From BQWY01 sp046351095 (GTDB taxonomy: Bacteria; Nitrospirota; Nitrospiria; Nitrospirales; Nitrospiraceae): 64,000 nt of DNA. Location: assembly GCA_046351095.1 (NCBI GenBank), contig JAXLZC010000001.1, forward strand, positions 620,001 to 684,000, written 5' to 3'. How positions within the stretch are numbered: position 1 is the stretch's first letter; the number at the start of each line of letters is the position of its first letter. This document shows positions 8,222 to 17,097 of this stretch, one piece after another. The translations under genes and the position numbers were made by a program. A model generated the notes under the pieces. It was not told the DNA's origin. It saw nothing but the letters and a program-made list of their open reading frames with translations, and made no database searches.

Positions 8222-9751
8222 TCAGGCCTCCACCGCGCGGTCGAAGCTGCGATATTGCACGGCCTCCGCGACATGGATCGGCGCGATGGTCTCGCTCTCT
8301 GCTAAGTCCGCGATCGTGCGCGCCACCCGCAGAATACGCCCGTGCGCCCGGGCCGAGAGCTGCAACCGCGTCATGGCCTGATCGAGCAACTGGCGTCCGT
8401 CTCGATCCAGCGCACAATAGGTCGGCAGATGTTTCGCGCGGATCTGCGCATTGGCGTGGTATCCAACGCCGTCGAACCGACGCCGTTGCCGGTCCCGCGC
8501 CGCCACGACACGCGCGCGAATGTCCGCCGACGATTCCGCTGTGGCCGCCGATTGATGTAACGCCTGCACCGGCACGGGTGGCACGTCGACGTGAAGATCC
8601 AATCGATCCATCAAGGGGCCGGACAGCCGACTGCGATAGCGCCGCACCTGCTGCGGCGTGCAAAGGCACTCGCGGGTTCGATCTCCGTAGTAGCCACAGG
8701 GACAGGGATTCATCGCGGCGACCAGCATAACACGGGCCGGGAACCGAATCGACGCTTGCGCGCGTGTCACGAGCAGCGAACCTTCTTCCAACGGTTGTCG
8801 CAGTCCGTCGAGTACATGCCGTTTGAATTCCAAAATTTCATCCAAGAACAATACGCCGTGATGCGCCAACGATACTTCACCCGGTCGTGGGACCACGCCG
8901 CCCCCGATTAATCCCGCGTCCGACACACCGTGGTGCGGCGCGCGAAACGGCCGCGTCGTGACCAGCGGCGCCTGATGGTCGACGAGGCCCGCGCAACTGT
9001 ACACGCGTGTCGTTTCCAGCGCCTCGTCCAACGTCATCGGCGGGAGAATACTTGGGAGGCGCCGCGCCAACATCGTTTTTCCCGAACCGGGCGGACCGAC
9101 GAGCAGGAGATTGTGGCCACCGGCTGCGGCGATTTCGAGTGCGCGCTTCGCATGCTGCTGCCCGCGTACATCCGCAAAATCATCCTGGTCGCGACTCGCC
9201 GACTGCCAGGCCCTGCCGCTGTCCGCAGACGCACGCGTAATCGATTGTGTCCCGCAGAGAAACTCGATGGCCTCCGGCAACGTATGAACGGGAAACACTT
9301 GTGCGTCCGGCACCAGCGCCGCTTCCGCGGCATTGGCGGTTGGGACCATCAGACGGAGTTCGCGTCCGCACCGCACGGCCATGGAGAGTGCGCCAGGGAC
9401 CGCCTTGATCGTTCCGTCCAACGACAACTCGCCGATAAGGACCGTGTCCGCCACCGCCTCCGCTGGAATACGACCTTGCGCGACCAGCAGACCGACTGCA
9501 ATGGCCAGGTCGAGTCCCGCGCCTTCCTTCTTGAGACCCGCCGGCGCGAGATTGATCGTCACCCGTTTCGCCGGGAACCCGCAGCCCGTATTTTTCAACG
9601 CCGCGCGCACGCGGTCGCGACTCTCCTTCACGATGGAGTCCGGCAGCCCGACGATCCCGAATTGCGGCAAGCCGCCGCTGATGTCCACCTCGACGTCGAT
9701 GAGGTGGGCATCCATACCAACGACCGTTGCGCTCAATACCTTTGCAAGCAT
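8222..9751 (-). CDS. comM: ComM/YifB-family Mg-chelatase-like AAA+ ATPase
   Basis: ComM is a hexameric helicase that promotes branch migration during natural transformation in species where it has been studied; the wider YifB family is near-universal. The product (509 residues from this start) has the N-terminal Lon-like fold typical of the family (GGLPQFGIVGLPDSIVKESR), the Walker A motif VGPPGSGKTMLA, Walker B GVLFLDEILE, and the Cys-rich NPCPCGYYGDRTRECLC segment before the C-terminal lid domain. A longer frame reaches 9814, but family members begin MLAKVLSA-like, which is the ATG at 9751. The downstream small membrane gene is six bases away. Confidence 0.93.
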   Translation of the reverse strand: MLAKVLSATVVGMDAHLIDVEVDISGGLPQFGIVGLPDSIVKESRDRVRAALKNTGCGFPAKRVTINLAPAGLKKEGAGLDLAIAVGLLVAQGRIPAEAVADTVLIGELSLDGTIKAVPGALSMAVRCGRELRLMVPTANAAEAALVPDAQVFPVHTLPEAIEFLCGTQSITRASADSGRAWQSASRDQDDFADVRGQQHAKRALEIAAAGGHNLLLVGPPGSGKTMLARRLPSILPPMTLDEALETTRVYSCAGLVDHQAPLVTTRPFRAPHHGVSDAGLIGGGVVPRPGEVSLAHHGVLFLDEILEFKRHVLDGLRQPLEEGSLLVTRAQASIRFPARVMLVAAMNPCPCGYYGDRTRECLCTPQQVRRYRSRLSGPLMDRLDLHVDVPPVPVQALHQSAATAESSADIRARVVAARDRQRRRFDGVGYHANAQIRAKHLPTYCALDRDGRQLLDQAMTRLQLSARAHGRILRVARTIADLAESETIAPIHVAEAVQYRSFDRAVEA

Positions 9752-10059
9752 GGCTGACACATCTACAACAGACGGCGTTGGTTCATGACGACAGCGGAAC
9801 GGACGCGAGACCATTCGCGTTGCCGCGCACAGCTGACGCGTCGGACGCGCTGCGGGCGCGATTATAAAAGTCGGCTCCGCGCGTTTTCAAATGGCGGCGC
9901 TGCGGGCACGGCCTCCCCGGGCGTGCGGTCCCTCGGATGAAAAGCCGACGTGACACGATCTTTCCAGGGCGTTTCAGTATAATGATGGAGCCGTATGGGA
10001 TGCTGTCTCCATTCGCACTCCATCGCATCGCACTCAACCGATTTTCATAAAGGACATGT
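9752..10059. other. Divergent intergenic region comM / kelch gene
   Basis: About 308 bases separate two divergent starts. A perfect TATAAT at 9978-9983 points toward the kelch gene; no good -35 box lies 16-18 bases upstream. AAGGA at 10050-10054 is the ribosome site for the ATG at 10060. I see no RNA gene or repeat here. Confidence 0.5.
9978..9983 (+). promoter_or_regulatory. Consensus -10 box upstream of the kelch gene
   Basis: TATAAT matches the sigma-70 -10 consensus exactly, 76 bases before the start codon. The expected -35 position (about 9955-9960, ACGATC) is poor, so use of this promoter is uncertain. Confidence 0.35.
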
Positions 10060-11613
10060 ATGGCATCCATGGTCGTGACGACGCCGCCACGGGATCGGTC
10101 TGCCTCGTTGTCTGCCGCTGTGCCCCCGAAACTGTTTGCTTGTGCGTTGTTCTCGCTCGAACTGGGCTTAAGCGCCGGCGCGCTGGTCATGGCCGCGGAG
10201 CCCGTCCCTACCACCACGCACCAGGGTTCGTGGCAGGAGGCGGCGCCCGCACCGACACCACGCTCTGAAGTCGGCGCCGCGACGTTGGACGGCATGCTCT
10301 ACCTCGTCGGCGGGTTCGAGGCCGCGGGTTCGCAAGACCTCACGCCGATCGTGGTCAGTCGCGCAGTCGAAGCCTTTGACCCAGTATGGAACGGGTGGAG
10401 CGCCAAGGCGCCGCTTCCGCAACCGCTGCATCACGCGGGCGTCGTCGTCGTGGATCGCCAACTGTACGTCGTCGGCGGATTCACACGCGTCGGCGTGTCA
10501 CAGTGGACGCCGGTGGCGACGCTCTATCGCTACAATCCAGTCAGCGACACGTGGACGGAACGACAGCCGATGCCGACGCCGCGCGGCGCGCTCGCGGTCG
10601 CCGTGGTGGATCAAAAACTCTATGCGATCGGCGGATGGGATGGGCAACATAATCTCACGTCGGTGGAAATCTACGATCCGGCGACGGACCGATGGACGGC
10701 GGGCGGTTCGCTGCCGAGCGGGCGCGATCACCTTTCGGCGGCGGTACTGGGGCATGACATTTACCTATTCGGCGGCCGACTCCACCGCGACCCCGCGCAC
10801 AATCTCACGCTCGTCGAACGGTATGACGTCGCGACACATCGCTGGGAGTCGCGCGCATCCCTTCCGACGGCACGAAGCGGAGGCGCCGCTGCAACCGTGG
10901 GCGACCGGATCTACCTATTCGGCGGTGAGTCGCCGACGGAAACGATCCGCGAGGTCGACGTGTACGTCCCCGCGACGAATCGATGGTTCTCCGCCGGAAC
11001 GATGCCGACGGCTCGGCATGGGCTCGGCGCGGCAGTCTATCAAGATCGTGTGTATCTGATGGCCGGCGGTCCGCAGCCAGGCGGAACGTTCAGCGCGGTC
11101 AACGACGTGTTTGTGCCGCCGGCGCCAGGCGACAGTGCGCCGCGCGCGCGTGCCAGCAATCAGCAGGTCGGCGCGGTGATGGCGGTGCTAGCCACCTGGG
11201 CTGAAGCCGGGATCTTGCCGCCGGAGTCCACGCCGGACGCAAGCCGTATCGTGAAGGCGTTGATTCAATTTCAGGGCGCGATGATGAAAAGCACAAACCG
11301 CCACGTGGTGGAATTTTTCGAGGCGGCCTTTGCGGAACGATTCGGTGCGACGGCGGAGTCGCAGCTCAAACAGGCGCGTCGCGAAGGTTGGACGTCGCGG
11401 AATTTGGAAGCGGTGCTCGAGTACGCCACCGGTCCGGCCCATTGGGACGAGCAGCGGCTGGAGCAAGGCTGGCGGGAATTCAACGTCGGCACGCAGGACT
11501 TGCGGCTGCTGGCGAGTCTCAACCATGCGGCGAAGGCCGAACTCGCCGCGGACGGCAAAGATCTCCACCATCTGTACGAGGAAAAACGGAAGTTGATGCC
11601 AGGCGCGCGGTAA
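10060..11613 (+). CDS. Exported kelch-repeat beta-propeller protein with a novel C-terminal domain
   Basis: Residues 1-50 contain a basic start and a hydrophobic segment (about 27-45) ending MAAEP, consistent with export. From about 60 to 350 there are six kelch repeats, recognisable by recurring LYxxGG (MLYLVGGF, QLYVVGGF, KLYAIGGW, DIYLFGGR, RIYLFGGE, RVYLMAGG) and a paired W about 30 residues later. This should fold as a six-bladed propeller, usually a protein- or sugar-binding platform. The last 150 residues are different: mostly helical, charged, and without any motif I know. AAGGA precedes the ATG by five bases. The gene is convergent with the Gfo/Idh gene at 11644. Confidence 0.85.
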   Translation: MASMVVTTPPRDRSASLSAAVPPKLFACALFSLELGLSAGALVMAAEPVPTTTHQGSWQEAAPAPTPRSEVGAATLDGMLYLVGGFEAAGSQDLTPIVVSRAVEAFDPVWNGWSAKAPLPQPLHHAGVVVVDRQLYVVGGFTRVGVSQWTPVATLYRYNPVSDTWTERQPMPTPRGALAVAVVDQKLYAIGGWDGQHNLTSVEIYDPATDRWTAGGSLPSGRDHLSAAVLGHDIYLFGGRLHRDPAHNLTLVERYDVATHRWESRASLPTARSGGAAATVGDRIYLFGGESPTETIREVDVYVPATNRWFSAGTMPTARHGLGAAVYQDRVYLMAGGPQPGGTFSAVNDVFVPPAPGDSAPRARASNQQVGAVMAVLATWAEAGILPPESTPDASRIVKALIQFQGAMMKSTNRHVVEFFEAAFAERFGATAESQLKQARREGWTSRNLEAVLEYATGPAHWDEQRLEQGWREFNVGTQDLRLLASLNHAAKAELAADGKDLHHLYEEKRKLMPGAR

Positions 11614-11643
11614 CGAGGCGCCGTCAGCTTCCGGTACGTGCGG

Positions 11644-12624
11644 TTACAGCGCGCGGCCCTTCGTGCCTGCTCCGTACCAGTCTTCGACGGTGCGGAGCGC
11701 TCGATAGCCGTCCCCCGCGGTGATCGGCATGGGGCCAGGTCCTGTGCGAAGTGCGGCGAGCCAAGCGATCAGGCCGTCACAAATCGTCGGGCGTTCTGGA
11801 ACGACGTCTTCCTTTGGTGCAGCCCCACCCATCTCCGTGCGAATTCGGTGCGTCCGCCAATCGACCTCGATGGTGCCCCGCTCGCCTTCTATGGTCCCGC
11901 AGCCGACGCGTGTCTCCCCTTCCCACGCGACTGTCAGAAGACAACGACAACCTCCATCGGTCGTCAGCGTCACCGTACCGGCGTCGTCCGTTCCATCAGC
12001 GAGGAACGAGAGCGTCGCCTGTTCCACGCGAAGTGCTGTCGGTGCCAGCCACCAATGGACGAGGTCGGTCAGGTGGACACCAAGATCGAGGACGGCGCCT
12101 CGCCCGCCGGCACCAGGATTCCCCGGCGGACGTTGGCGCGGTGGTACCGTCAAGCGGAGCGAAAGGCGATGCAGTCGGCCCAAGAGCGGCAGGCGTTCGC
12201 GTACAACTTGCAACGCGCGATTAAAACGCAATGTCTGCGCGACCATTAACGGGAGCTGGGTCTGCCGAACCGTCTGTATGATGCGGTCGGCCTCGCTGAT
12301 CGAGACAGCCAACGGTTTTTCCAACAAGAGCGGTTTCTTTGCCCGCGCGGCGGCGGCGGCGATCTGCGGGTGCAGCGCCGGGGGAACCACGGCGACAAGG
12401 GCCTGCACGGACGGATCGGCTGCAAGTGCCTCGAAGGTGCGATGGACCGTCGTCGAGGGCGCCAGGCCAGCCGGAAGCGGTCGCGACGGATCTTGTCGTG
12501 CGACGGCGACGAGGCGCGCATCCGACACATCCTCGGTGAGGTGTCGCGCGTACCGTTGGCCATGGCGCCCGAGGCCGATCAAGCCGACGGTAATAGGATT
12601 CATCAAATTGTGGGAAGGCATCAT
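11644..12624 (-). CDS. Gfo/Idh/MocA-family NAD(P)-dependent oxidoreductase
   Basis: Members of this family oxidise or reduce sugars, inositols and related compounds; the substrate cannot be told from sequence alone. The product (about 326 residues) has an N-terminal Rossmann fold with the nucleotide signature GLIGLGRHGQR and the family's EKP motif (LLLEKPLAVS, near residue 95-105). The C-terminal alpha/beta domain contains DLGVHLTDLVHWW. Several starts are possible: TTG 12627, ATG 12624, 12621 and 12603. The last begins the protein right at the Rossmann strand and is the family-like alternative. The gene is divergent from the hydrolase-like gene at 12882. Confidence 0.88.
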   Translation of the reverse strand: MMPSHNLMNPITVGLIGLGRHGQRYARHLTEDVSDARLVAVARQDPSRPLPAGLAPSTTVHRTFEALAADPSVQALVAVVPPALHPQIAAAAARAKKPLLLEKPLAVSISEADRIIQTVRQTQLPLMVAQTLRFNRALQVVRERLPLLGRLHRLSLRLTVPPRQRPPGNPGAGGRGAVLDLGVHLTDLVHWWLAPTALRVEQATLSFLADGTDDAGTVTLTTDGGCRCLLTVAWEGETRVGCGTIEGERGTIEVDWRTHRIRTEMGGAAPKEDVVPERPTICDGLIAWLAALRTGPGPMPITAGDGYRALRTVEDWYGAGTKGRAL

Positions 12625-12761
12625 CAAGAAGGTGGTCTTCCGGCGCTGGACGGCCGCAGCATGTCACAAATCGCCGACGAAAGCGCGAGCCGCGCTGCGC
12701 CTTGTAGCGAAACGGCGACATGCTCCCTCTGAACGACAAGCGCATCGCCGCACCGCTCGCG

Positions 12762-12791
12762 TTGACAGCCTCAAGAAGGCAATTTTATAGT
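12762..12791 (+). promoter_or_regulatory. Strong sigma-70-type promoter for the gene at 12882
   Basis: TTGACA (12762-12767) matches the -35 consensus exactly. TATAGT (12786-12791) follows after 18 bases. The predicted start near 12798 leaves an 84-base leader before the ATG, which has GAAGGGAG as ribosome site. Confidence 0.6.
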
Positions 12792-12881
12792 ACGCGGGCG
12801 CTGCCGCCGACACCGGTTTCCGTCGGGTGCGGCGCCTCAGTACGTCTTGTCGACCTGTCGTTGTTGTGAAGGGAGTGTTCC

Positions 12882-13676
12882 ATGCCTGTCCATACTGCGC
12901 CGTTCACGCCAGATCAAATCGGTACCGGTACCATTCGATTCCCGAGTGGCGCACCGATCCCGACCATCACGGATATGGCGGTGGATCCCTACGTGCGCAC
13001 CAGGATCCCGAAGGAAACGCAGGTGGAGGGCATTCAGTTTTGGCCGCAGGTGAAGGGCACCTATCCAGGCATCGTGTTGCTCCACGAATATTGGGGCCTG
13101 AATAACCAGATCAAGGAACTCGGTATGCGCCTGGCCTGCGAAGGCTACGCGGTAATCATCCCGAACCTCTACAATCCGATCGGCGGGATGGTGACGGCGA
13201 ATGCCGACGTGGGCGAAGCCTTGGCGGCCAAGTTGAACGAGACCATTGCGCTGCGCGATATCAATACCTGCTGCGAGTTTTTTAATACACGCGATTGGGT
13301 CGTGCGTAATTTGCACGGCGCGGTCGGGTTCGGACTCGGCGGGACCTTGGCGACACGCTTCGCCTGTCAGCGGAAACGGTTGCGCGGCGCCGTGTCGTTT
13401 TACGGGCAGATCGCGCCGACATTGGCCGGAATCAACGAACTCTACTGTCCCCTGTTGTATCAACGGCCGGAGCAAGACGCCTCTGTCCCTGCCTCGGCCG
13501 TGGCCGAGTTGCAGCAGGCGGGCGAGGCGGCGAAAAAACGGATCACCGTCAAAACCTACGCGGGCGCCGGATATGGCTTCTGTAATGAGACACGGCCCGA
13601 TTCGTATCGCGCCGCACAGTCGCAAGAAGCGTGGGACGCCATGGTCGCCTTCTTAGGAGAACACCTGAAAGCATAA
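12882..13676 (+). CDS. Dienelactone-hydrolase-fold protein lacking the catalytic Cys and His
   Basis: The fold is an alpha/beta hydrolase of the dienelactone hydrolase family, which normally uses a Cys-Asp-His triad. Here the strand before the nucleophile and the conserved Glu are intact (IVLLHEYWGLN, Glu69). The nucleophile elbow, usually GFCxGG, reads GFGLGG with Gly at 151. The His of GAGHxF is replaced by Tyr at 231 (GAGYGF). The Asp in EQDASVP (Asp199) is kept. The protein is full length (264 residues) and strongly expressed by promoter appearance, so it is more likely a diverged non-hydrolytic protein than a decaying gene. It has an unusual 40-residue N-terminal extension and no signal peptide. 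Confidence 0.85.
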   Translation: MPVHTAPFTPDQIGTGTIRFPSGAPIPTITDMAVDPYVRTRIPKETQVEGIQFWPQVKGTYPGIVLLHEYWGLNNQIKELGMRLACEGYAVIIPNLYNPIGGMVTANADVGEALAAKLNETIALRDINTCCEFFNTRDWVVRNLHGAVGFGLGGTLATRFACQRKRLRGAVSFYGQIAPTLAGINELYCPLLYQRPEQDASVPASAVAELQQAGEAAKKRITVKTYAGAGYGFCNETRPDSYRAAQSQEAWDAMVAFLGEHLKA

Positions 13677-13815
13677 CGCGAGGTTTTTGAGGCGGCGCGG
13701 CTCCGATCTGGTGCCAGCACCGCACTTGCCGAAGCCACGTCTGTTTCTGCAGTCTGACCCCTCCGACTCTGCGACTATTGCGAATACCATGTTGTCAATC
13801 GATGTTGTGAGCGCC

Positions 13816-15105
13816 ATGTTTCTTTATCCCGGATCGTTCAGACGCATCGCCCTGTGTGTTGCCTTGTTGCTGGCGTCGTCAGTGCCTAGTGTTGCATCGG
13901 CAAAGGGTGCCGGCAGTTCGGCGCCTTCTCCACCCCCATCGCGTGGGGATGGGGCAAAAGAGACCTCCCCGCGTGAAGGGCTTCCAAGCGATTCGACGAC
14001 GACGGTAAGTCCCGGAATTGGCGCGGCACCGGCCGCGAAAAATGCTGTGGCGAAAAACGAGTCGCCGAATTTGTCGAAGCTGATCGCCGCACACGAGGAG
14101 GTCTTGTCGCTCCTGTCGAACGACAACGACGCACTCAATGTGTTCGTGAATCGTGTGGGGCCGAATGCGGACCTGGCTGAAGTCATCGCGATTCTTCGCG
14201 CTCCGACGCGCCCGGACGATCCGGCTGCGGCGGGACTGCAGATCGTGCGCACCAAGGCCGTCGCTTTTATGCGCGCGCTGAGCCGGTGGAATCTTGCGCA
14301 GGCGCTTCGCACGAGGATGTTCGGTGCGGCTGAATCGCGGGATTCCGATCTGGCAACCGCCAGACAGAAACAAATCGACTGGACGATGACGGACGAGGCG
14401 GCACCGGCCTGGGCGCGACTGGCGCGACTGATGGAGGCCGTCACCTGGAGTCGTGGGTTACTCGGAGCGTCAGCGGAACATCCGACCTACGACGTCTATC
14501 GAGCGGCGCTCGATCGCGCCTATCCGGAATTGGCGGGCGGCGAGCAGGCCTGGTTGACGGTTATCGAACGAGGCGGCGCCGCCGCCATGCAGGAACGTTT
14601 GGTCAGCGAAGCCGTCGGCGCGCCGGTGCCGGAGTCGGTTCGGAGTCAGATGGCCGCGCGGTACGTGACGCAGCGGCTCGGCCCGCTGCTCGATGGGCAA
14701 GCGCAGATCATGCTCGGCGATATCGAGCGCGATGCCGTCGCGGCCGCCTATCGCGAGTGGGCGGATCTTCGTGCGGCAAAGGATCAGGTCCGATGGGCGA
14801 CGGGACTTGCGCGGCTCTGCGGCGGATGGCAGTTAACCGTTCATAACCATCGTAATCACAGCGACAGTAAGACGGGTGTGTTGTTCACGCAGACCGGCGT
14901 GCAACATGCGGCGCAGGCGCGCCCGCTCGAACTCGTGATGTTGGGCGACGCGATCTATCTCCGCTGGGAACACCCGGGCGGCGTCATCCAAGAAGACAGT
15001 CTCTTGCTGGTCGGCGAAGGGCGACGGTTGGAAGGATCGTTTACCGCAACCGGCGGATCGTGGGGCAGCGTGACCGGTAAACGTGTGCAGGCCTGCAAAC
15101 CGTAA
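13816..15105 (+). CDS. Secreted protein of unknown function, 429 aa
   Basis: From the ATG at 13816 the product has a clear Sec signal peptide (hydrophobic IALCVALLLASSV, cleavage after ASA near residue 30). A Pro/Ser/Thr-rich linker of about 60 residues follows, then a long helical region (about 90-330) and a C-terminal beta-rich domain (about 335-429) that ends CKP. In-frame upstream starts at 13687 and 13789 would bury the signal peptide, so I chose 13816; the ribosome site there is weak. No catalytic motif or family is recognised. It follows the hydrolase-like gene by 139 bases on the same strand. Confidence 0.7.
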   Translation: MFLYPGSFRRIALCVALLLASSVPSVASAKGAGSSAPSPPPSRGDGAKETSPREGLPSDSTTTVSPGIGAAPAAKNAVAKNESPNLSKLIAAHEEVLSLLSNDNDALNVFVNRVGPNADLAEVIAILRAPTRPDDPAAAGLQIVRTKAVAFMRALSRWNLAQALRTRMFGAAESRDSDLATARQKQIDWTMTDEAAPAWARLARLMEAVTWSRGLLGASAEHPTYDVYRAALDRAYPELAGGEQAWLTVIERGGAAAMQERLVSEAVGAPVPESVRSQMAARYVTQRLGPLLDGQAQIMLGDIERDAVAAAYREWADLRAAKDQVRWATGLARLCGGWQLTVHNHRNHSDSKTGVLFTQTGVQHAAQARPLELVMLGDAIYLRWEHPGGVIQEDSLLLVGEGRRLEGSFTATGGSWGSVTGKRVQACKP

Positions 15106-15135
15106 CGGCGGTTCTGTTGCGACGGTGTGCTGCGG

Positions 15136-15540
15136 TCAGCGGCCTGAGGGCGTGGCTCCCCGATCTTCTTTCGCCAGTCGATAGGCACCGTACGCGAAGC
15201 AGGTCCATCCCACGACAAAGGCGACACCTCCGAGCGGCGTGATGGCTCCCAACCAGCGCACGCCGCTCAGGGCTAAGACGTAGAGGCTGCCGCAGAACAA
15301 CGCCATGCCCGTCGTGAAGCCACGCGCCGCCCATTCAAATGCGCGTGTCGGTGCGGAGCGGCCGAGGATACCGAGAGCCACCAGCGCTAGGGCATGGTAG
15401 AGTTGATACCGAACGGCGGTTTCGAAGGTTTGCAGCAGCTCAGGCGTGAGGACAGCTTTTAGGCCGTGGGCGCCGAATGCCCCACCCGCCACAGCGAGGC
15501 CGCCGGCAATCGCGCCGATGAGCAGGGCCTGCGTCAACAT
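15136..15540 (-). CDS. DUF423 (YgdD-like) small membrane protein
   Basis: The 134-residue product is a four-helix membrane protein matching the DUF423 family. It opens with a Gly/Ala-rich first helix (GAIAGGLAVAGGAFGAHGLK), then carries the diagnostic YQLYHALALVALG, an FCGSLYVLALSG helix and a last helix with TPLGGVAFVVGW. Function of the family is not known. A longer reading frame extends to 15684 but the added residues are not hydrophobic and not family-like, so I place the start at the ATG at 15540. It ends 30 bases from the previous convergent gene. Confidence 0.85.
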   Translation of the reverse strand: MLTQALLIGAIAGGLAVAGGAFGAHGLKAVLTPELLQTFETAVRYQLYHALALVALGILGRSAPTRAFEWAARGFTTGMALFCGSLYVLALSGVRWLGAITPLGGVAFVVGWTCFAYGAYRLAKEDRGATPSGR

Positions 15541-15649
15541 GGGCGGACAGCTCGCCGGAATATGCATCGACCGGCTGAGACGGTCGGGATGGTCGCAACG
15601 GATCGCGGTCGCATGGTCGTGATGTAGGGAGTCTCGAGCGGAGAAGTCA

Positions 15650-16210
15650 ATGGCGTTGGAATGTCCCCGATGTTTGATGAGCAACTCGGATCAAGCCGTG
15701 TTGTGCTCCTGCGGGTACGACCTGACGCAACGGTTCGGGCGGCAACGCGGCGCGATGAAACCGCCGGTCGCGGCGGCGCCGACCGTCGTGTACGAAATGC
15801 CGGAGATGAGCCGCGGCTATTTTGTGATCGGCATTGCGGCGGTCTGGGCGTTATTGGTCGTGGGCGAATGGTGGCGCGTGCAGCGAATGGTCGGTTCCTC
15901 GCGGCTCGACCTCGGCGGCATTCAGGAAGGACTGGCTTGGGCGTCGGCCAGTTTGTTGGGCGCCATCGCGGTGGGCACGGTGGCCTGGGTGAGCGTCTGG
16001 ATCATCAGATCCTACGAAGGCCTGACGCATCGCCTCTGCCCCAAGCGGACGACGTTGTTGGTCACGAGTGTCGCCGCCGCCGGACTGTATCTGATTCGTT
16101 TCCTCACTCCGACGACGGTTCTCGGCTATGCCGTCCCTATCGTGCTGCTGTTGATTGTCGCGATCTTTTCGTACGTCGCCGGTTCCCGTCAGTGGATCGG
16201 TCGTTGGTAG
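15650..16210 (+). CDS. Zinc-ribbon membrane protein, 186 aa
   Basis: The N-terminus carries a short zinc-ribbon-type knuckle pair (CPRC at residues 5-8 and CSCG at 19-22), followed by a linker and four hydrophobic helices at about 57-75, 93-118, 131-150 and 158-178. GGAGAAG precedes the ATG at a good distance. The arrangement of a small metal-binding head and a membrane bundle is common among uncharacterised bacterial membrane proteins; I cannot assign a role. It is divergent from the DUF423 gene. Confidence 0.75.
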   Translation: MALECPRCLMSNSDQAVLCSCGYDLTQRFGRQRGAMKPPVAAAPTVVYEMPEMSRGYFVIGIAAVWALLVVGEWWRVQRMVGSSRLDLGGIQEGLAWASASLLGAIAVGTVAWVSVWIIRSYEGLTHRLCPKRTTLLVTSVAAAGLYLIRFLTPTTVLGYAVPIVLLLIVAIFSYVAGSRQWIGRW

Positions 16211-16374
16211 TCCCGCTCCGCGTAATCGCGGAATCACCCAAACATAGTAGGTGACACGCCGTATCGGAGTCGCGATGGCGACCAGATGTGTGCGAGATCT
16301 TGTGAGGTGACAGCCGGTGAGCGTGAGAGGAAAAAGGCCCGCCGCCTTCGACTCCCGACCCCATTAGTAGGAGG

Positions 16375-16395
16375 GGCTTAGGAGGAGCCTAAGCC
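16375..16395 (-). terminator. Hairpin at the end of the receiver-domain gene
   Basis: A perfect 8-bp stem, GGCTTAGG (16375-16382) and CCTAAGCC (16388-16395), with a five-base loop overlaps the stop codon of the response-regulator gene (16389-16391). There is no T run after it on the minus strand, so it may be an RNA-protecting 3' hairpin rather than an intrinsic terminator. Confidence 0.45.
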
Positions 16396-16754
16396 GCCTT
16401 TAACACGTCGTCGATAGCGCCGAGCAGGTCGCCGATGGGGAACGGCTTCTGAAGAACCTTCTGCGCGCCGAACAATTTCGCCACGTCCAGGAAGTTCGTT
16501 TTGCCGCTAGCGCCGGTCATCGCAATGATACGGGCATCCGGGTATTCCCGAGCCAGGACCAAGGTCGCTTCCAGGCCGTCGGTGTCCGGCATCAGAATGT
16601 CCGTCACGACGACATCCGATGCGGCGGTGCGATAGATGTCCAGCGCTTCGCGTCCGCTCGCCGCCTCGGTCACCTTATGACCGTTGGCCTCGAGGTTCAG
16701 CCGCAAAGCCTTGCGCACGCCTGGATCGTCGTCAATCAGTAGAATCGAAGCCAT
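16389..16754 (-). CDS. Stand-alone response-regulator receiver domain
   Basis: The 121-residue product is a CheY-like receiver with no output domain. The acidic pocket (LLIDDDPGVR), the phospho-acceptor Asp52 in VVVTDILMPD, the switch Thr80 in IIAMTG and Lys103 in LQKPFPI are all in place, so it should be phosphorylated normally. A GAGGAGA ribosome site precedes the ATG. No kinase gene lies nearby, so the partner is unknown. Such single receivers act as phosphate shuttles or in chemotaxis-like control by protein-protein contact. The tRNA-Leu gene lies 33 bases upstream on the same strand and may share its promoter. Confidence 0.93.
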   Translation of the reverse strand: MASILLIDDDPGVRKALRLNLEANGHKVTEAASGREALDIYRTAASDVVVTDILMPDTDGLEATLVLAREYPDARIIAMTGASGKTNFLDVAKLFGAQKVLQKPFPIGDLLGAIDDVLKAA

Positions 16755-16786
16755 AGTCAGTGTCTCCTCGCCCGGTGCGGTCCTGG

Positions 16787-16875
16787 TGGTGCCGGAGACC
16801 GGGATCGAACCGGTACATCCCTTTCGGGACGAGGGATTTTAAGTCCCTTGCGTCTGCCAATTCCGCCACTCCGGC
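16787..16875 (-). tRNA. tRNA-Leu (anticodon UAA)
   Basis: On the minus strand the sequence folds as a class II tRNA. It has a 7-bp acceptor stem (GCCGGAG/CTCCGGC), a D-arm with GGCGGAATTGGCAGACGC and an anticodon loop ACTTAAAAT with anticodon TAA. The long variable arm has a CCC/GGG-type stem and the T-arm is GGTTCGATCCC. CCA is encoded at 16787-16789. The T-loop, anticodon and long variable arm together specify leucine. Confidence 0.97.
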
Positions 16876-16935
16876 GGTCGGTGTCTCGCCGTAGCCAAAT
16901 CTAGCATTGCGCCTACATTGAATCAAGAAGACGCG

Positions 16936-16971
16936 AAAAAGCGAACGGGCCCACAGCGACGCTGTAGGCCC
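16936..16971 (-). terminator. Probable intrinsic terminator downstream of the YtxH-like gene
   Basis: Read on the minus strand, GGGCC-ACAGC type arms (16947-16957 and 16961-16971, one mismatch) form a stem with a three-base loop. A run of five T follows (the A run at 16936-16940). It lies about 130 bases beyond the stop of the gene at 17098. Confidence 0.55.
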
Positions 16972-17097
16972 ATTCGTATCGGCACGTTCCGCGTTTTTCC
17001 TTAGAAACGAATCGGATTTTTATCGGAGCATTTCGGCCAGCCTCGCCGTGGCGCGCCGACCGTCTGTGTGAGATTCCGACAAAAATGGCGCGTATGC

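Noticed and set aside
8230..9788. Several plus-strand open frames within comM
   Set aside because: They are complementary-strand shadows rich in Arg, Pro and Ser and match nothing, while comM is complete.
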